Assembly: GCF_003052295.1 (NCBI RefSeq)
Contig: NZ_QBLC01000005.1
Span: 62,001-126,000 of the forward strand
Direction of reading: 5' to 3'
Length of the DNA stretch: 64,000 bases
Source of the DNA: Trichococcus paludicola
GTDB lineage: Bacteria; Bacillota; Bacilli; Lactobacillales; Aerococcaceae
In this document: piece after piece, positions 1-11,863 of the stretch
How the letters are laid out: every line of letters begins with the position of its first letter
Numbering within the stretch: the stretch's first letter is position 1
The notes under the pieces: generated by a model
Database searches by the model: none
What the model was told of the DNA's origin: nothing
The model's input: only the letters and a program-made list of their open reading frames with translations
Made by a program: the position numbers and the translations under genes

Positions 1-304
1 GTGGCAGATTTTCACGAAAATCACGCTGCCGTTGTCCAAACCAATTATCGTGTACACGTCTTTGCTGGCTTTCATGGGACCGTGGATGGACTTCATCTTC
101 GCAAAAATCATCATGGGCGACAACATCCCGAACTACACAATAGCGATCGGGCTGTTCACGATGATGACCCGCACGACCGCGAACTCGCTGTTTATGGCGT
201 TCACCGCAGGTTGTGTGCTGATCGCCATCCCAATCACGATCCTGTTTATCTTCATGCAACGCTTCTATGTGGAAGGCGTGACTTCCGGATCAGTCAAAGG
301 ATAG
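1..304 (+). CDS. Sugar ABC transporter permease, MalG type (3' part only)
   Basis: This is the last 100 or so residues of an inner-membrane subunit of a carbohydrate ABC importer; the frame is open at the left edge, with the first full codon at base 2. The visible protein starts inside the conserved cytoplasmic loop that contacts the ATPase (WQIFTKITLPLSKPI, the end of an EAA loop). It continues through two hydrophobic segments and ends in the Q-R-F-Y-V-E-G-x-T-S-G-S-V-K-G tail typical of MalG/MdxG proteins. A strong terminator follows directly, so this is the last gene of its operon. The substrate cannot be told from this piece; maltodextrin-type sugars are the usual ones for the family. Confidence 0.85.
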   Translation, partial: WQIFTKITLPLSKPIIVYTSLLAFMGPWMDFIFAKIIMGDNIPNYTIAIGLFTMMTRTTANSLFMAFTAGCVLIAIPITILFIFMQRFYVEGVTSGSVKG

Positions 305-315
305 TATTGTAAAGT

Positions 316-362
316 GAAAAAGCCCAAAAGGCGCTCTTGCCGGAGCGCCTTTTGGGCTTTTT
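316..362. terminator. Rho-independent terminator after the ABC permease
   Basis: A long GC-rich stem (AAAAGCCCAAAAGGCGCTC against its complement) has a short loop and is followed by a T-rich run. It can act in both directions because A and T runs flank the stem. Confidence 0.85.
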
Positions 363-398
363 GGGTTTTGTTTTTGTGGGGGTAGGCAATTTTGTCGT

Positions 399-545
399 GT
401 GAACATGGATACTTTGGAGTTATTCATGATTTTGGCAGTATTCGGGCTGGAAAAGATGAATACTTTGGAACAATCTATCTTTAGCACGGCATGCGCGCGC
501 AAAAAGATGAATACTTCGCATTTATCCATGGTTTCAATCAACATT
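399..545. repeat. 51-bp triple-repeat element, copy 1 (diverged)
   Basis: Three units are phased exactly 51 bp apart (ATG triplets at 405, 456 and 507), each carrying a variant of A-AAGATGAATA followed 15-20 bases later by a TTATTCAT- or TTATCCATG-like sequence. The third unit keeps the TCCATGGTTTCA core seen in the copies at 46996-47145 and 48157-48300. The frame is open on both strands across the element because the units are partly palindromic. There is no ribosome site, so it is more likely an intergenic repeat than a gene. This copy is the most diverged of the three and lies between convergent genes. Confidence 0.7.
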
Positions 546-560
546 CCGCCGCGCGTTCGA

Positions 561-1433
561 TCAGCCGGCGGTCGCCAAGCCCTTTACGATTTGAGCCAAG
601 GCCTCGTTGATCGGAGTGGCTGGATGGCCGAGCAGTTTTTCGAAATCCTCGCTTTCGACATCCAACGAACCTTCGCGGATGCTCTTTTGGATAGCGAGCA
701 GGATAGGGATGACGAAATCCGGTACACCGGCACCGCTCATCGCTTCGGCATAAGCGGCATCATCAAGCTGCAGTACGGTGACTTCTTTCTCCAAAACGGT
801 TCCGAGAGCCGCGGCAATTTCTTCCTGAGTCAAGGGCTTGCCGGAGAGCTCATAGATTGTGTTTTCGTGTCCGCTGCCGGCCAACACGGCAGCGGCTGCT
901 TCCGCATAATCCTGTTGCAGCGCCCATCCGACCTTGCCGTCGCCTGCGGATGTCACCCACGGAGCGCCTGCCAGGACGCCTTGGATGCTGGAAGCCTCAT
1001 TCTCCAAGTACCAGTTGTTGCGTAGGAAAGAATAGGGGATGCCGGTTTTCAGGATGGCGTTTTCCGTCGCCTGATGCGTCGGAGCGAACAAGTTGGTGCT
1101 GTCCTGAGCTTTAGCTAGGCTGGTGTACGCAATGAAGCCAACGCCGGCCCGCTCTGCCGCAGCTACAGCGTTGGCATGCTGGCGGATCCGGGTTTCGTTA
1201 TCTCCGTCCGCAGAGACAAGCAAGATGCGATCGACGCCTGCGAAAGCGGCGTCCAACGTTTCCGGATGATCAAAGTCCCCTTGGCGGACATCCACCCCGC
1301 GAGCGCTCAATGCTTCCGCTTTCTTTGGATCGCGGACACTGACCGCCAATTGGTTGGCCGGTACTGTCTGCAAAAGCGTCTCTACAACTTTTGTGCCGAA
1401 CTTTCCTGTTGCTCCCGTTACTAATAATTTCAT
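561..1433 (-). CDS. NAD(P)-binding NmrA/QOR2-type oxidoreductase (copy 1)
   Basis: A 290-residue Rossmann-fold protein of the atypical short-chain dehydrogenase group that includes NmrA and the quinone reductase YtfG/QorB. It begins MKLLVTGATGKFGTKVVETL, with the glycine-rich NAD(P)-binding loop at residues 7-13. It retains the family segments AYTSLA and QDYAEAAAAVL. I chose the start at 1433 rather than a longer in-frame start because GGAGGG lies seven bases upstream. A close paralogue lies at 29417-30286 beside an HxlR regulator, and both share a similar 28-bp upstream sequence. The likely role is NADPH-dependent quinone or aldehyde reduction under redox stress; the substrate is not shown by sequence. 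Confidence 0.85.
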   Translation of the reverse strand: MKLLVTGATGKFGTKVVETLLQTVPANQLAVSVRDPKKAEALSARGVDVRQGDFDHPETLDAAFAGVDRILLVSADGDNETRIRQHANAVAAAERAGVGFIAYTSLAKAQDSTNLFAPTHQATENAILKTGIPYSFLRNNWYLENEASSIQGVLAGAPWVTSAGDGKVGWALQQDYAEAAAAVLAGSGHENTIYELSGKPLTQEEIAAALGTVLEKEVTVLQLDDAAYAEAMSGAGVPDFVIPILLAIQKSIREGSLDVESEDFEKLLGHPATPINEALAQIVKGLATAG

Positions 1434-1455
1434 GCTGAATCCCTCCGATTTCTTC

Positions 1456-1483
1456 ACTTATTTATTGTAATCTAATGATATAG
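1456..1483 (-). promoter_or_regulatory. Putative HxlR-type operator in front of oxidoreductase copy 1
   Basis: This 28-bp stretch matches 24 of 28 positions of the sequence at 30313-30340, which lies between the second oxidoreductase and an HxlR regulator. Conservation in this otherwise unrelated upstream DNA suggests a shared operator or promoter. The assignment to HxlR is inference. Confidence 0.45.
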
Positions 1484-1654
1484 CATCCGGCTTCATTTGG
1501 AAAGCCGTTACACTTAGAGTTGTGTGTGGATGAAAAATTGGCAAGGAAGAAAGGGAATGGGGGATGAATATGTAGAGAACCTCCGACATTTATCTTGTAT
1601 TCTCGGCAGTTCGCGAAGAGTGGTGAGATCCTCCGACAATCTTCCTAAAATGTT

Positions 1655-1860
1655 GAACGACTAGGTTCGCCACCCACAAATGATTGATACAGCAGGATAC
1701 TGGTTTTATTGGTGGTCAGCCAGTATTTCACCCAACCTTTGCAGCTTTTCAGGACTGTCCTTGCATAACGAGAATAGCAATCTATCAGTTTACGATTTTT
1801 TCAACTGCCATACTCCTAGATCAGATGAATCGGTACATTAAAATGAGCAATGTTTACTAA
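1655..1860 (-). pseudogene. Decayed fragment of a GH1 6-phospho-beta-glucosidase
   Basis: Reading the minus strand gives NIAHFNVPIHLI, stop, EYGS, stop, KNRKLIDCYSRYARTVLK, then GWVKYWLTTNKTSILL. This matches the conserved middle of GH1 enzymes (HY-x-P-L, EYGGW-x-NR, RYA-x-TVFKRYK, [11 protein letters not shown]), with in-frame stops and the catalytic NE of the acid/base motif changed to NK. Nothing recognisable flanks it. An intact GH1 gene lies 1 kb to the right on the same strand, so this is probably the remains of a paralogue. The rest of the 1484-2035 gap holds only the promoter and cre listed next. Confidence 0.7.
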
Positions 1861-1941
1861 AAATTCAGTTTAAAAAAGGCAGGCTTCCATTTCAATCCCG
1901 AAAATAATAGTGATTTCTGATATTGGGCCTGTGCGTATCAT

Positions 1942-1997
1942 TTGTTATTTCGTTTTGCTTGTTATAGAATGGGTGAAGGATAATGCAAGCGCTCTCA
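1942..1997 (+). promoter_or_regulatory. Promoter with a perfect downstream cre box
   Basis: A -35 TTGTTA (1942-1947) and a -10 TAGAAT (1965-1970) are 17 bp apart. The sequence TGCAAGCGCTCTCA at 1984-1997 fits the CcpA cre consensus at every fixed position. Its place just after the predicted transcription start suggests catabolite repression of the small gene at 2036. Confidence 0.6.
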
Positions 1998-2035
1998 ATT
2001 CTTTTATACGTTATGAATCATAAGGAGGAACCGTA

Positions 2036-2239
2036 ATGGATAAGAATCCTGAATTTGAAAAAGAATTACACGAAAATGAAGTGGCCGCAGCAAATGCTGC
2101 CCATTCCCATCCAGATCCACTTTCCGGAGAAGCAGAATCTGAAAGGGACTATCAAATACCAAAATCCCAACATCCGGACCCAGAATTGGATGCCGAAGCA
2201 GAAGAGATTGGGAAATTAAATTCGGATGATGACGCTTAA
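2036..2239 (+). CDS. Small acidic hypothetical protein
   Basis: A 67-residue, highly charged protein rich in Glu, Asp and His. It has no hydrophobic segment, no cysteine and no signal peptide, so it is probably soluble and may be disordered. It contains two related stretches, HPDPLSGEAE and HPDPELDAEAE. It has a good ribosome site (AAGGAGG, about seven bases before the ATG), its own promoter, a perfect cre box and a terminator, so it looks like a real single-gene unit. I do not recognise a family. Catabolite control suggests a stationary-phase or carbon-limitation role, which is inference only. Confidence 0.7.
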   Translation: MDKNPEFEKELHENEVAAANAAHSHPDPLSGEAESERDYQIPKSQHPDPELDAEAEEIGKLNSDDDA

Positions 2240-2282
2240 AAAAATACACAGATAGAGGCTGGACAAAACCCAACTGAATAAT

Positions 2283-2332
2283 AAAAATAGGCGCTAAATT
2301 ACCTGAGTTGGGGTAAGTTATCGCCTATTTTT
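2283..2332 (+). terminator. Terminator after the acidic protein
   Basis: The arms AAAAATAGGCG and CGCCTATTTTT frame an imperfect hairpin that is followed by a T run. Confidence 0.75.
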
Positions 2333-2359
2333 TTATCCTGCTACGGAGGTTCGTTCCAT

Positions 2360-2668
2360 AGGTGTGTCCTTTCAGAAAAGCGAATTCATCTCTACCGTGA
2401 TATCCGTCAACAGGATCTGGAAGGACAGCAGCGTCAACTCGAAGAGGAACGCTGCGATTGGGTCTACTTCGAGAAAATCACTGGAACGAAAAGTGATCGT
2501 CCCGAATTTCAAAAACTTCTTCAGGAAATCCAGACAGGGGACACGCTGGTTGTGACGAAGTTGGATCGCTTCGCTTGGAGCACACAAGATGCATTGAACA
2601 CGATTAAGCTCCTATTCGGGAAGGGCGACCAAAGAAATTCAATCAGTAACAAATCAATCTTGCCATGA
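2360..2668 (+). pseudogene. Serine-recombinase (resolvase) N-terminal remnant
   Basis: The frame starting near 2372 reads QQDLEGQQRQLEEE, then EKITGTKSDRPEFQKLL, GDTLVVTKLDRFAWSTQD and finally GKGDQ before a stop. This is the catalytic domain of Tn3-type resolvases, where the usual text is TKLDRLARS. The start and the YxRVST motif with the catalytic serine are gone, and nothing is left of the C-terminal helix-turn-helix. It is a dead fragment of a mobile element or plasmid resolvase, about 100 codons long. Confidence 0.75.
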
Positions 2669-2743
2669 ACCTATTGAAGGACCATTCCTAAGGGTACTAC
2701 TTGCTTTAATTGAATAACATAAGGTGCTATTGTATCTATAAGC

Positions 2744-2778
2744 AAAGGGGGGTGTCTCATTTTGAGACACCCCCCTTT
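2744..2778 (-). terminator. Terminator of the GH1 gene
   Basis: A near-perfect hairpin (AAAGGGGGGTGTCTCA against its complement, loop of about three bases) starts ten bases beyond the stop codon of the GH1 gene. Confidence 0.85.
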
Positions 2779-2787
2779 AAGTTCTAT

Positions 2788-5077
<2,290 letters not shown>

Positions 5078-5285
5078 GTTTCCCACCTCAAGTGAATAAT
5101 TCATGTTAGTTGGACAATCACTTCATTATTTTAACATTAATTCCCTTTTTTTATTCGTGATTAGTGCTAAAATCTACGTGTATAACGCGACTGATGAATG
5201 ACACCATCTAAGCCGGTCCAATCGGAAAGCAGCGTTGCCTGGCTTTTAGGGTTAAGATAAATAAACAGACAACAGAGGATGCGCC

Positions 5286-6119
5286 ATGAACGAAAAACTA
5301 TTAAAGGATCTATTTTTTAAAGAATATTATTTCTCGGATTTTTATTTTTTTAATGTGGGATATGAGAAGTGCCAGAGCAAGCATCGGTTTGGCCCTTCGT
5401 TACGGGATAACTATATCGTGCACTTTGTAATCAGCGGAAAAGGGCGGTATACCGTGAACGACACAACTCATCACTTAGGTGCGGGGGATTTTTTTCTGAT
5501 CCGGCCGAATGAACTGGTCGATTATGAAGCGGATGCGGAAGATCCCTGGGAATACTATTGGATAGGATTTTCTGGCAAAAAGGTGAAAGAAATCCTGCAG
5601 ACAAATGGCATCGGAGTCAAAGACTATATCGGGCAAGTCGACACGAAAGAAGCGTTGCGGGAAAAATTCGAGGGTTTTATGCAATCCGATTTTTTTGATG
5701 ATTCTCAAAAACTAGCAAATCAGGCCTTCTTCTATGACATTTTTTCGTTCTTCAAAATCCATAATGAAGGTGTGGAAATGGAGGTCCGAGTCAGCCAAAG
5801 GACAAAATACAGCGAAGCTTTTTTGTTGTACGTGGAAAATAATTATTATCGCGAGGATTTGACGATCGAAGAAATTGCGAAATCGATGTACCTGCACCCT
5901 TCCTATTTCAGCCAGGTGATCAAAGAGGAGTTGGGTTTGAACGCCCTCAAATATTTGAACCTGTACCGCATGAACAAAGCCAGCCAACTGTTGAAAACGA
6001 CGGAATTGTCGATTGAGGAAATCTCAAACGCGGTAGGATATGAGAACCGGCACTCTTTTTCGAGGGCCTTCAAGAGCAGATTTCACAGTTCGCCGACCGA
6101 ATATAAGGCTGAAAAATAA
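5286..6119 (+). CDS. AraC-family regulator of the alpha-galactosidase gene
   Basis: A 277-residue protein with an N-terminal cupin-like sugar-binding domain (residues 25-110, including GAGDFFLIRPNELVDYEA) and a C-terminal pair of AraC helix-turn-helix motifs (LTIEEIAKSMYLHPSYFSQVIKEE and IEEISNAVGYENRHSFSRAFK). An AGAGGA ribosome site precedes the ATG. It ends 97 bases before melA on the same strand. By family habit (RafR/MsmR type) it probably activates melA when alpha-galactosides are present; that role is inferred from position. Confidence 0.88.
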   Translation: MNEKLLKDLFFKEYYFSDFYFFNVGYEKCQSKHRFGPSLRDNYIVHFVISGKGRYTVNDTTHHLGAGDFFLIRPNELVDYEADAEDPWEYYWIGFSGKKVKEILQTNGIGVKDYIGQVDTKEALREKFEGFMQSDFFDDSQKLANQAFFYDIFSFFKIHNEGVEMEVRVSQRTKYSEAFLLYVENNYYREDLTIEEIAKSMYLHPSYFSQVIKEELGLNALKYLNLYRMNKASQLLKTTELSIEEISNAVGYENRHSFSRAFKSRFHSSPTEYKAEK

Positions 6120-6216
6120 GACCTACAAAATTGTACCCTGCAGCTAAAATCATGCACTTTTGTTTCAGTGAGAATAAACTATACTGGAGACATCAAATGG
6201 AAAAAGGAGCATGGAT

Positions 6217-7527
6217 ATGGTTAAAATTTGTTTTATCGGTGCAGGCAGCACGATTTTTGCGAAAAATGTTTTAGGGGACGCGATGTTGACGCCGAGTCTT
6301 CAAGATGCAGAGATTGCATTATACGATATTGATGAAAAAAGATTAAACGAATCTGAATTGATGCTTAAGGCTATCAACAAAAACTCGAACCAAAACCGCG
6401 CCAACATACAGTCTTTCAGCGACAGGAAAGAAGCTTTGAGAGATGCGAATTTCGTCATCAATGCTATTCAAGTTGGGGGATACAAACCGAGCACTGTGAT
6501 TGATTTCGAGATTCCCAAAAAATACGGCTTGCAGCAGACAATCGGGGATACTGGCGGTATCGGCGGTATTTTCAGAGGATTGCGCACACTTCCAGTCATG
6601 TTTGAATTTGCCAAAGATATGGAGGAGGTTTGTCCGGATGCCTGGTTACTGAACTACACCAATCCTATGGCCATTTTGACGATGGGCATGCTGAAAGGGA
6701 CGAAGATCAAAACGGTCGGCTTGTGCCACAGTGTTCAAGTTTGTGTGCCGGAATTATTTGAACATCTGGGGATAAAAGATCAATACAATCTGGATGAATT
6801 CCAATGGAAAATCGCCGGCATCAACCATATGTCTTGGCTATTGGAGATTAACCGAAACGGGAAAGATTTCTACCCTGAAATTCGCCATCTGGCTTCAACA
6901 ATCGCTGATCCGCATAAGGATTCTGTGCGCTTTGAATTGATGAAACATTTTGGCTACTACATCACAGAATCCAGCGAGCATAATGCAGAGTACCATCCTT
7001 ATTTTATCAAAAAGAATTATCCGCAATTGATTGATGAATTGCAGATCCCGATTGATGAATATTTGCGCAGATGTGTTACCCAAATCGAAGGCTGGGAACT
7101 TCAAAGAGATGAGATCGTCAATAACGGTTCGCTGGAACACACAAGAAGCCGCGAATATGCCTATTATATTATGGATGCGATTACAACCGGAAACCCAACG
7201 ATGATTGCTGGAAATGTTCTCAATAAAGGCCTGATCACCAACTTGCCGGAAGATTGCTGTGTGGAAGTTCCGTGTTTGGTGGACAAAAATGGCGTTCAAC
7301 CTACCTATGTGGGCAACCTCCCTACGCAACTGGCCGCATTGAATCGAACAAACATCAATGTCCAGGAGTTGACGGTTGAAGCCGCAATGACACTTGAAAA
7401 AGATAAAATCTATCAAGCGGCATTGTTGGACCCTCATGCGAGTTCAGAACTGTCCATTTCAGAAATAAAAGCAATGGTGGATGAATTGATCGCTGCCCAT
7501 GGCGACTATCTGCCGACTTATAAATGA
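6217..7527 (+). CDS. melA: Alpha-galactosidase, GH4
   Basis: A 436-residue GH4 enzyme, which cleaves alpha-galactosides such as melibiose by an NAD- and Mn-dependent redox mechanism. The N-terminal dinucleotide-binding motif is IGAGSTIFAKN. The metal-binding Cys170 is followed by His171 (GLCHSVQ), and His204 lies in GINHMSW. The MelA-type GLCHS, as opposed to the ICDMP of 6-phospho-glucosidases, supports alpha-galactosidase. AAGGAG ends seven bases before the ATG at 6217, so that start is better than the one at 6211. It is a single-gene unit behind its AraC regulator; no galactoside transporter is adjacent. Confidence 0.9.
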   Translation: MVKICFIGAGSTIFAKNVLGDAMLTPSLQDAEIALYDIDEKRLNESELMLKAINKNSNQNRANIQSFSDRKEALRDANFVINAIQVGGYKPSTVIDFEIPKKYGLQQTIGDTGGIGGIFRGLRTLPVMFEFAKDMEEVCPDAWLLNYTNPMAILTMGMLKGTKIKTVGLCHSVQVCVPELFEHLGIKDQYNLDEFQWKIAGINHMSWLLEINRNGKDFYPEIRHLASTIADPHKDSVRFELMKHFGYYITESSEHNAEYHPYFIKKNYPQLIDELQIPIDEYLRRCVTQIEGWELQRDEIVNNGSLEHTRSREYAYYIMDAITTGNPTMIAGNVLNKGLITNLPEDCCVEVPCLVDKNGVQPTYVGNLPTQLAALNRTNINVQELTVEAAMTLEKDKIYQAALLDPHASSELSISEIKAMVDELIAAHGDYLPTYK

Positions 7528-7595
7528 GAGAAAACAGGTGCGCCCAGTCAATCGGCTTCGTCGCATCATAGAGCATACTCGATATCTTGAAATAC

Positions 7596-7648
7596 AAAAA
7601 AACGAAAGGAAGAGCAGCCTGTTGGTGCTCTTCCTTTCGTTTTTTTTG
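7596..7648 (+). terminator. Terminator after melA
   Basis: A 20-bp stem (AAAACGAAAGGAAGAGCA and complement) with a short loop, followed by eight Ts. Confidence 0.85.
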
Positions 7649-7731
7649 TTTATTTTGAACTAGGCTTCGCATGTTTCGGATGCTCGTGGTTGGCCTGAGA
7701 AATTTCCCGGGAAATGGTAAAAAGGCCAGTG

Positions 7732-7792
7732 TGAGAACGCTTTCCCTAAAGGGGTCCATCTTATTGTGGGGCTCTTTTACCCGTGCTATAGT
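7732..7792 (+). promoter_or_regulatory. Promoter of the glv operon with cre-like box
   Basis: A -35 TTGTGG (7764-7769) and a -10 TATAGT (7787-7792) are 17 bp apart, with a TGC extension before the -10. Just upstream, TGAGAACGCTTTCC (7732-7745) is a cre box with two mismatches, in a place suited to CcpA control. Confidence 0.6.
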
Positions 7793-7834
7793 AGTCACAT
7801 GAAAAGGATTTCAAAAAACAAAAGGAGATGAAAA

Positions 7835-9427
7835 ATGATGATGCAGAAATTGCAGCGCTTTGGTGGCGCCATGTTTACACCTGTTTTATTATTCGCTTTT
7901 GCAGGGATTATCTTGTCGCTTTCGATCATGTTCCAAAATGAAATGTTGGTTGGTGGAATCGCAGCGGAAGGGACAATATGGAAAAACTTCTGGGCGGTAG
8001 TTGAATCCGGTGGGTGGACAGTTTTTAATCAGATTGAGTTATTATTCGTTATTGGTTTGCCTATGGGATTGGCCCAAAAAGCAAATGCTCGTGCAGCTTT
8101 GGAGTCGTTCGTTGTCTATACCACATTCAACAACTTCTTAAGCAAAATTCTTCAGCTGATGGGACCGACGTTCAATGTTGACTTCACCCAAGAAGTCGGC
8201 GGCAACAGTGGCCTGAAAATGATTGCTGGAACAAAGACGCTGGATACCAATTTAATCGGCGCAATCTTGATTGCAGCTATTGTTGTTTGGATCCACAATC
8301 GTTACTTTGAAAAGAAATTGCCTGATTGGATCGGTATTTTCCAAGGTTCTTCGCTAGTCGTGATTATCGGGTTCTTCCTGATGCTGCCTATAGCATTTTT
8401 GACGGCTTGGATTTGGCCAATCATCCAAAGCGGTATCGGATCAGCACAAGGATTCATGGCCAGTTCCGGTACATTCGGCGTTTGGTTGTACGTGTTCCTC
8501 GAAAGGATTTTGATTCCGACGGGCTTGCATCACTTCATTTACCAACCGTTCATTTTTGGGCCAGCGGTAGTCGAAGGTGGGTTGACCGCTGCTTGGTTGG
8601 AAAACCTGAATACATTCGCGCAGTCGACTCAGCCTTTGAAAGAGTTATTCCCTGAAGGTGGGTTCGCTTTGCATAATGTTTCCAAACTGTTCGCACCGCT
8701 GGGGATTGCAGCTGCCTTCTATACGACAGCCAGTCCTGAGAAGCGTAAAAAAACATTGGCACTGTTGATTCCGACGGCGTTGACCGCCATTCTTTCCGGG
8801 ATCACGGAACCGTTCGAATTCACGTTCCTTTTCATCGCACCGCAGTTGTTCTTGGTTCATGCTTTATTGGCGGCAACTTTAGGCGCGACTGTATATGCTT
8901 TCGGAGTTGTCGGAGATATCGGTGGTGGGTTGATCACAAACCTGTCGCAGTTCATCATTCCGATGTCGATCAATCATATTGGATCAGTCCTAACCCTATT
9001 CGCAGTCGGCTTTACTTTCAGTGTCATCTACTTCTTTGTGTTCCGATTCGCCATTCTGAAATATGACCTGAAAACACCTGGGCGTGAAGATGCGGAAGAA
9101 GTCAAGATGTACAGCAAACAAGAGTATCGGGAAAAGCAAGCCAAGAAAAATGCTGGCGAGCTGGCAGGCAATCCGTACTCTGTGAGAGCTGCGCATTATA
9201 TGGAAGCGTTAGGCGGCGTGGATAACATTGTCGAGGTGAACAACTGTGCGACAAGGCTACGTGTGACAGTGGCAGATGAAGCACTGGTGGCAACGGATGC
9301 GGAATTCAAGCAAGGCGGCGCCCATGGACTCGTCAGAAATGGAAAGGCGTTCCAAGTGATTGTGGGGCTGGATGTTCCGCAAGTCAGGGAAGCATTCGAT
9401 CAGCTGGTCGAACAAAGGCCGATTTAA
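7835..9427 (+). CDS. glvC: PTS alpha-glucoside (maltose) transporter EIICB, GlvC type
   Basis: A 530-residue PTS permease that takes up maltose-type alpha-glucosides and phosphorylates them to the 6'-phosphates. The N-terminal EIIC part has about ten membrane segments, with the ILIPTGLHHFIYQPF and GITEPFEF motifs of the glucose family. A linker leads to an EIIB domain whose phospho-cysteine is Cys471 (NNCATRLRV). There is no EIIA domain, so phosphate must come from another protein's EIIA. The spacing from AAGGAG supports the first of three consecutive ATGs. It is followed 61 bases later by the maltose-6'-phosphate glucosidase, as in Bacillus glvC-glvA. Confidence 0.9.
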   Translation: MMMQKLQRFGGAMFTPVLLFAFAGIILSLSIMFQNEMLVGGIAAEGTIWKNFWAVVESGGWTVFNQIELLFVIGLPMGLAQKANARAALESFVVYTTFNNFLSKILQLMGPTFNVDFTQEVGGNSGLKMIAGTKTLDTNLIGAILIAAIVVWIHNRYFEKKLPDWIGIFQGSSLVVIIGFFLMLPIAFLTAWIWPIIQSGIGSAQGFMASSGTFGVWLYVFLERILIPTGLHHFIYQPFIFGPAVVEGGLTAAWLENLNTFAQSTQPLKELFPEGGFALHNVSKLFAPLGIAAAFYTTASPEKRKKTLALLIPTALTAILSGITEPFEFTFLFIAPQLFLVHALLAATLGATVYAFGVVGDIGGGLITNLSQFIIPMSINHIGSVLTLFAVGFTFSVIYFFVFRFAILKYDLKTPGREDAEEVKMYSKQEYREKQAKKNAGELAGNPYSVRAAHYMEALGGVDNIVEVNNCATRLRVTVADEALVATDAEFKQGGAHGLVRNGKAFQVIVGLDVPQVREAFDQLVEQRPI

Positions 9428-9467
9428 CAACATATCCAATAGATTTATCATCATACATTTAAGTTAA

Positions 9468-10832
<1,365 letters not shown>

Positions 10833-10870
10833 GAGTTCCTTCCTGAAACAGACACTTCATATGATACAAT

Positions 10871-10920
10871 AGAGTCGCAAACCAAAGAGAGTTGCTCTTG
10901 GTAGGCGACTCTTTGTTTTC
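10871..10920 (+). terminator. Hairpin between glvA and the RpiR regulator
   Basis: AGAGTCGC and GCGACTCT enclose a second stem (ACCAA-GAG with CTCTTGGT), followed by TTGTTTT. The regulator starts only 13 bases later, so it acts as an intra-operon terminator or attenuator. Confidence 0.7.
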
Positions 10921-10932
10921 GGAGGGATAGGG

Positions 10933-11700
10933 ATGGAATTAGAAGGCATCATCAACGAGCACTTCAACGAACTGAATGAAAATGAAAAAGCCATTATTGA
11001 ATATATCATCAGGAATAAGGCGAATTGCCAAGAGATGACCATCATTGAATTGGCGAAAGAGACGCTGACGTCGAAATCATCCATCCTGCGCTTGACGCAA
11101 AAGTTGGGATTCAGCGGGTACAGTGAGTTCAAATACAGCATCCGAAAAGATATTTCCAAGAAAAACGTCACCGGAGAAAAACAAGATCTTTACAGTCTGC
11201 AGATCAAAGACATTGAAGCGACAAAGAAAATTTTTGAACAAACCGAATTGACACCCATTTTGAAACAGTTGCATGAAGCAAATCGGATTTATTGTTATGG
11301 GACCGGCTGGGGACAGCGCAACGTTTTGGCTGACTTCTTACGCTCTATGATTGCTGTCGGTAAATATCCTGTTGTCCTTGAAGCCAAAAGGGAACTGGAA
11401 ATGGCATCCAAAAGCGATATCCAGCCGACGGATTTATTGATTGTAGTATCGTTAAGCGGCGATATCCGCGAAGTCGAAAAAGAAATGGGTATTTTGAAGC
11501 TGAAGGGCATTCCGATTGTCTCGATCACTAGCTTGAGCAATAACAGCTTAGCGTCTTTAGGAAAGTATAATCTGTATTTCCAAAGCACCCCGGTCATGCA
11601 GGGTGACACCGAAATTGTTTCCTTCCTACCCATCCACCTGACTTTGGACAGCCTGTACAGGAAATATGTGGACTACACAAACCTCCTGCTCAAGCAGTGA
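10933..11700 (+). CDS. RpiR-family regulator of the glv genes
   Basis: A 255-residue regulator with an N-terminal RpiR helix-turn-helix (IIELAKETLTSKSSILRLTQKLGF) and a SIS domain holding the sugar-phosphate loop IVVSLSGDIREVEKE. GGAGGG precedes the ATG. It follows glvCA in the same direction, the position of GlvR-type regulators. The inferred effector is maltose 6'-phosphate or another hexose phosphate. Confidence 0.85.
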   Translation: MELEGIINEHFNELNENEKAIIEYIIRNKANCQEMTIIELAKETLTSKSSILRLTQKLGFSGYSEFKYSIRKDISKKNVTGEKQDLYSLQIKDIEATKKIFEQTELTPILKQLHEANRIYCYGTGWGQRNVLADFLRSMIAVGKYPVVLEAKRELEMASKSDIQPTDLLIVVSLSGDIREVEKEMGILKLKGIPIVSITSLSNNSLASLGKYNLYFQSTPVMQGDTEIVSFLPIHLTLDSLYRKYVDYTNLLLKQ

Positions 11701-11726
11701 CGCCAGAGCGGGTAACGCTGTGACTT

Positions 11727-11757
11727 AGCCCGCCAAAATTGATTTGGCGGGCTTTTC
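11727..11757 (+). terminator. Terminator after the RpiR gene
   Basis: An 11-bp GC-rich stem (AGCCCGCCAAA and complement) with a 5-base loop, followed by TTTT. Confidence 0.75.
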
Positions 11758-11807
11758 GGTCCGCATTTCAGGGCGCCCCCGCCTTCGTGCCCAACAAGAC
11801 TAAATAG

Positions 11808-11847
11808 AAAAAGAAGATCTACCTCGCCCGAGGTAGATCTTCTTTCT
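11808..11847. terminator. Bidirectional terminator serving mapP
   Basis: A long near-perfect stem (AAGAAGATCTACCTC and complement) has A and T runs on its two sides. It lies just beyond the mapP stop codon. Confidence 0.8.
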
Positions 11848-11863
11848 TTCAAATGTATCAAGC

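Noticed and set aside
399-1025. 208-codon plus-strand frame
   Set aside because: Runs from the 51-bp repeat element into the antisense of oxidoreductase copy 1; no ribosome site and no protein motif.
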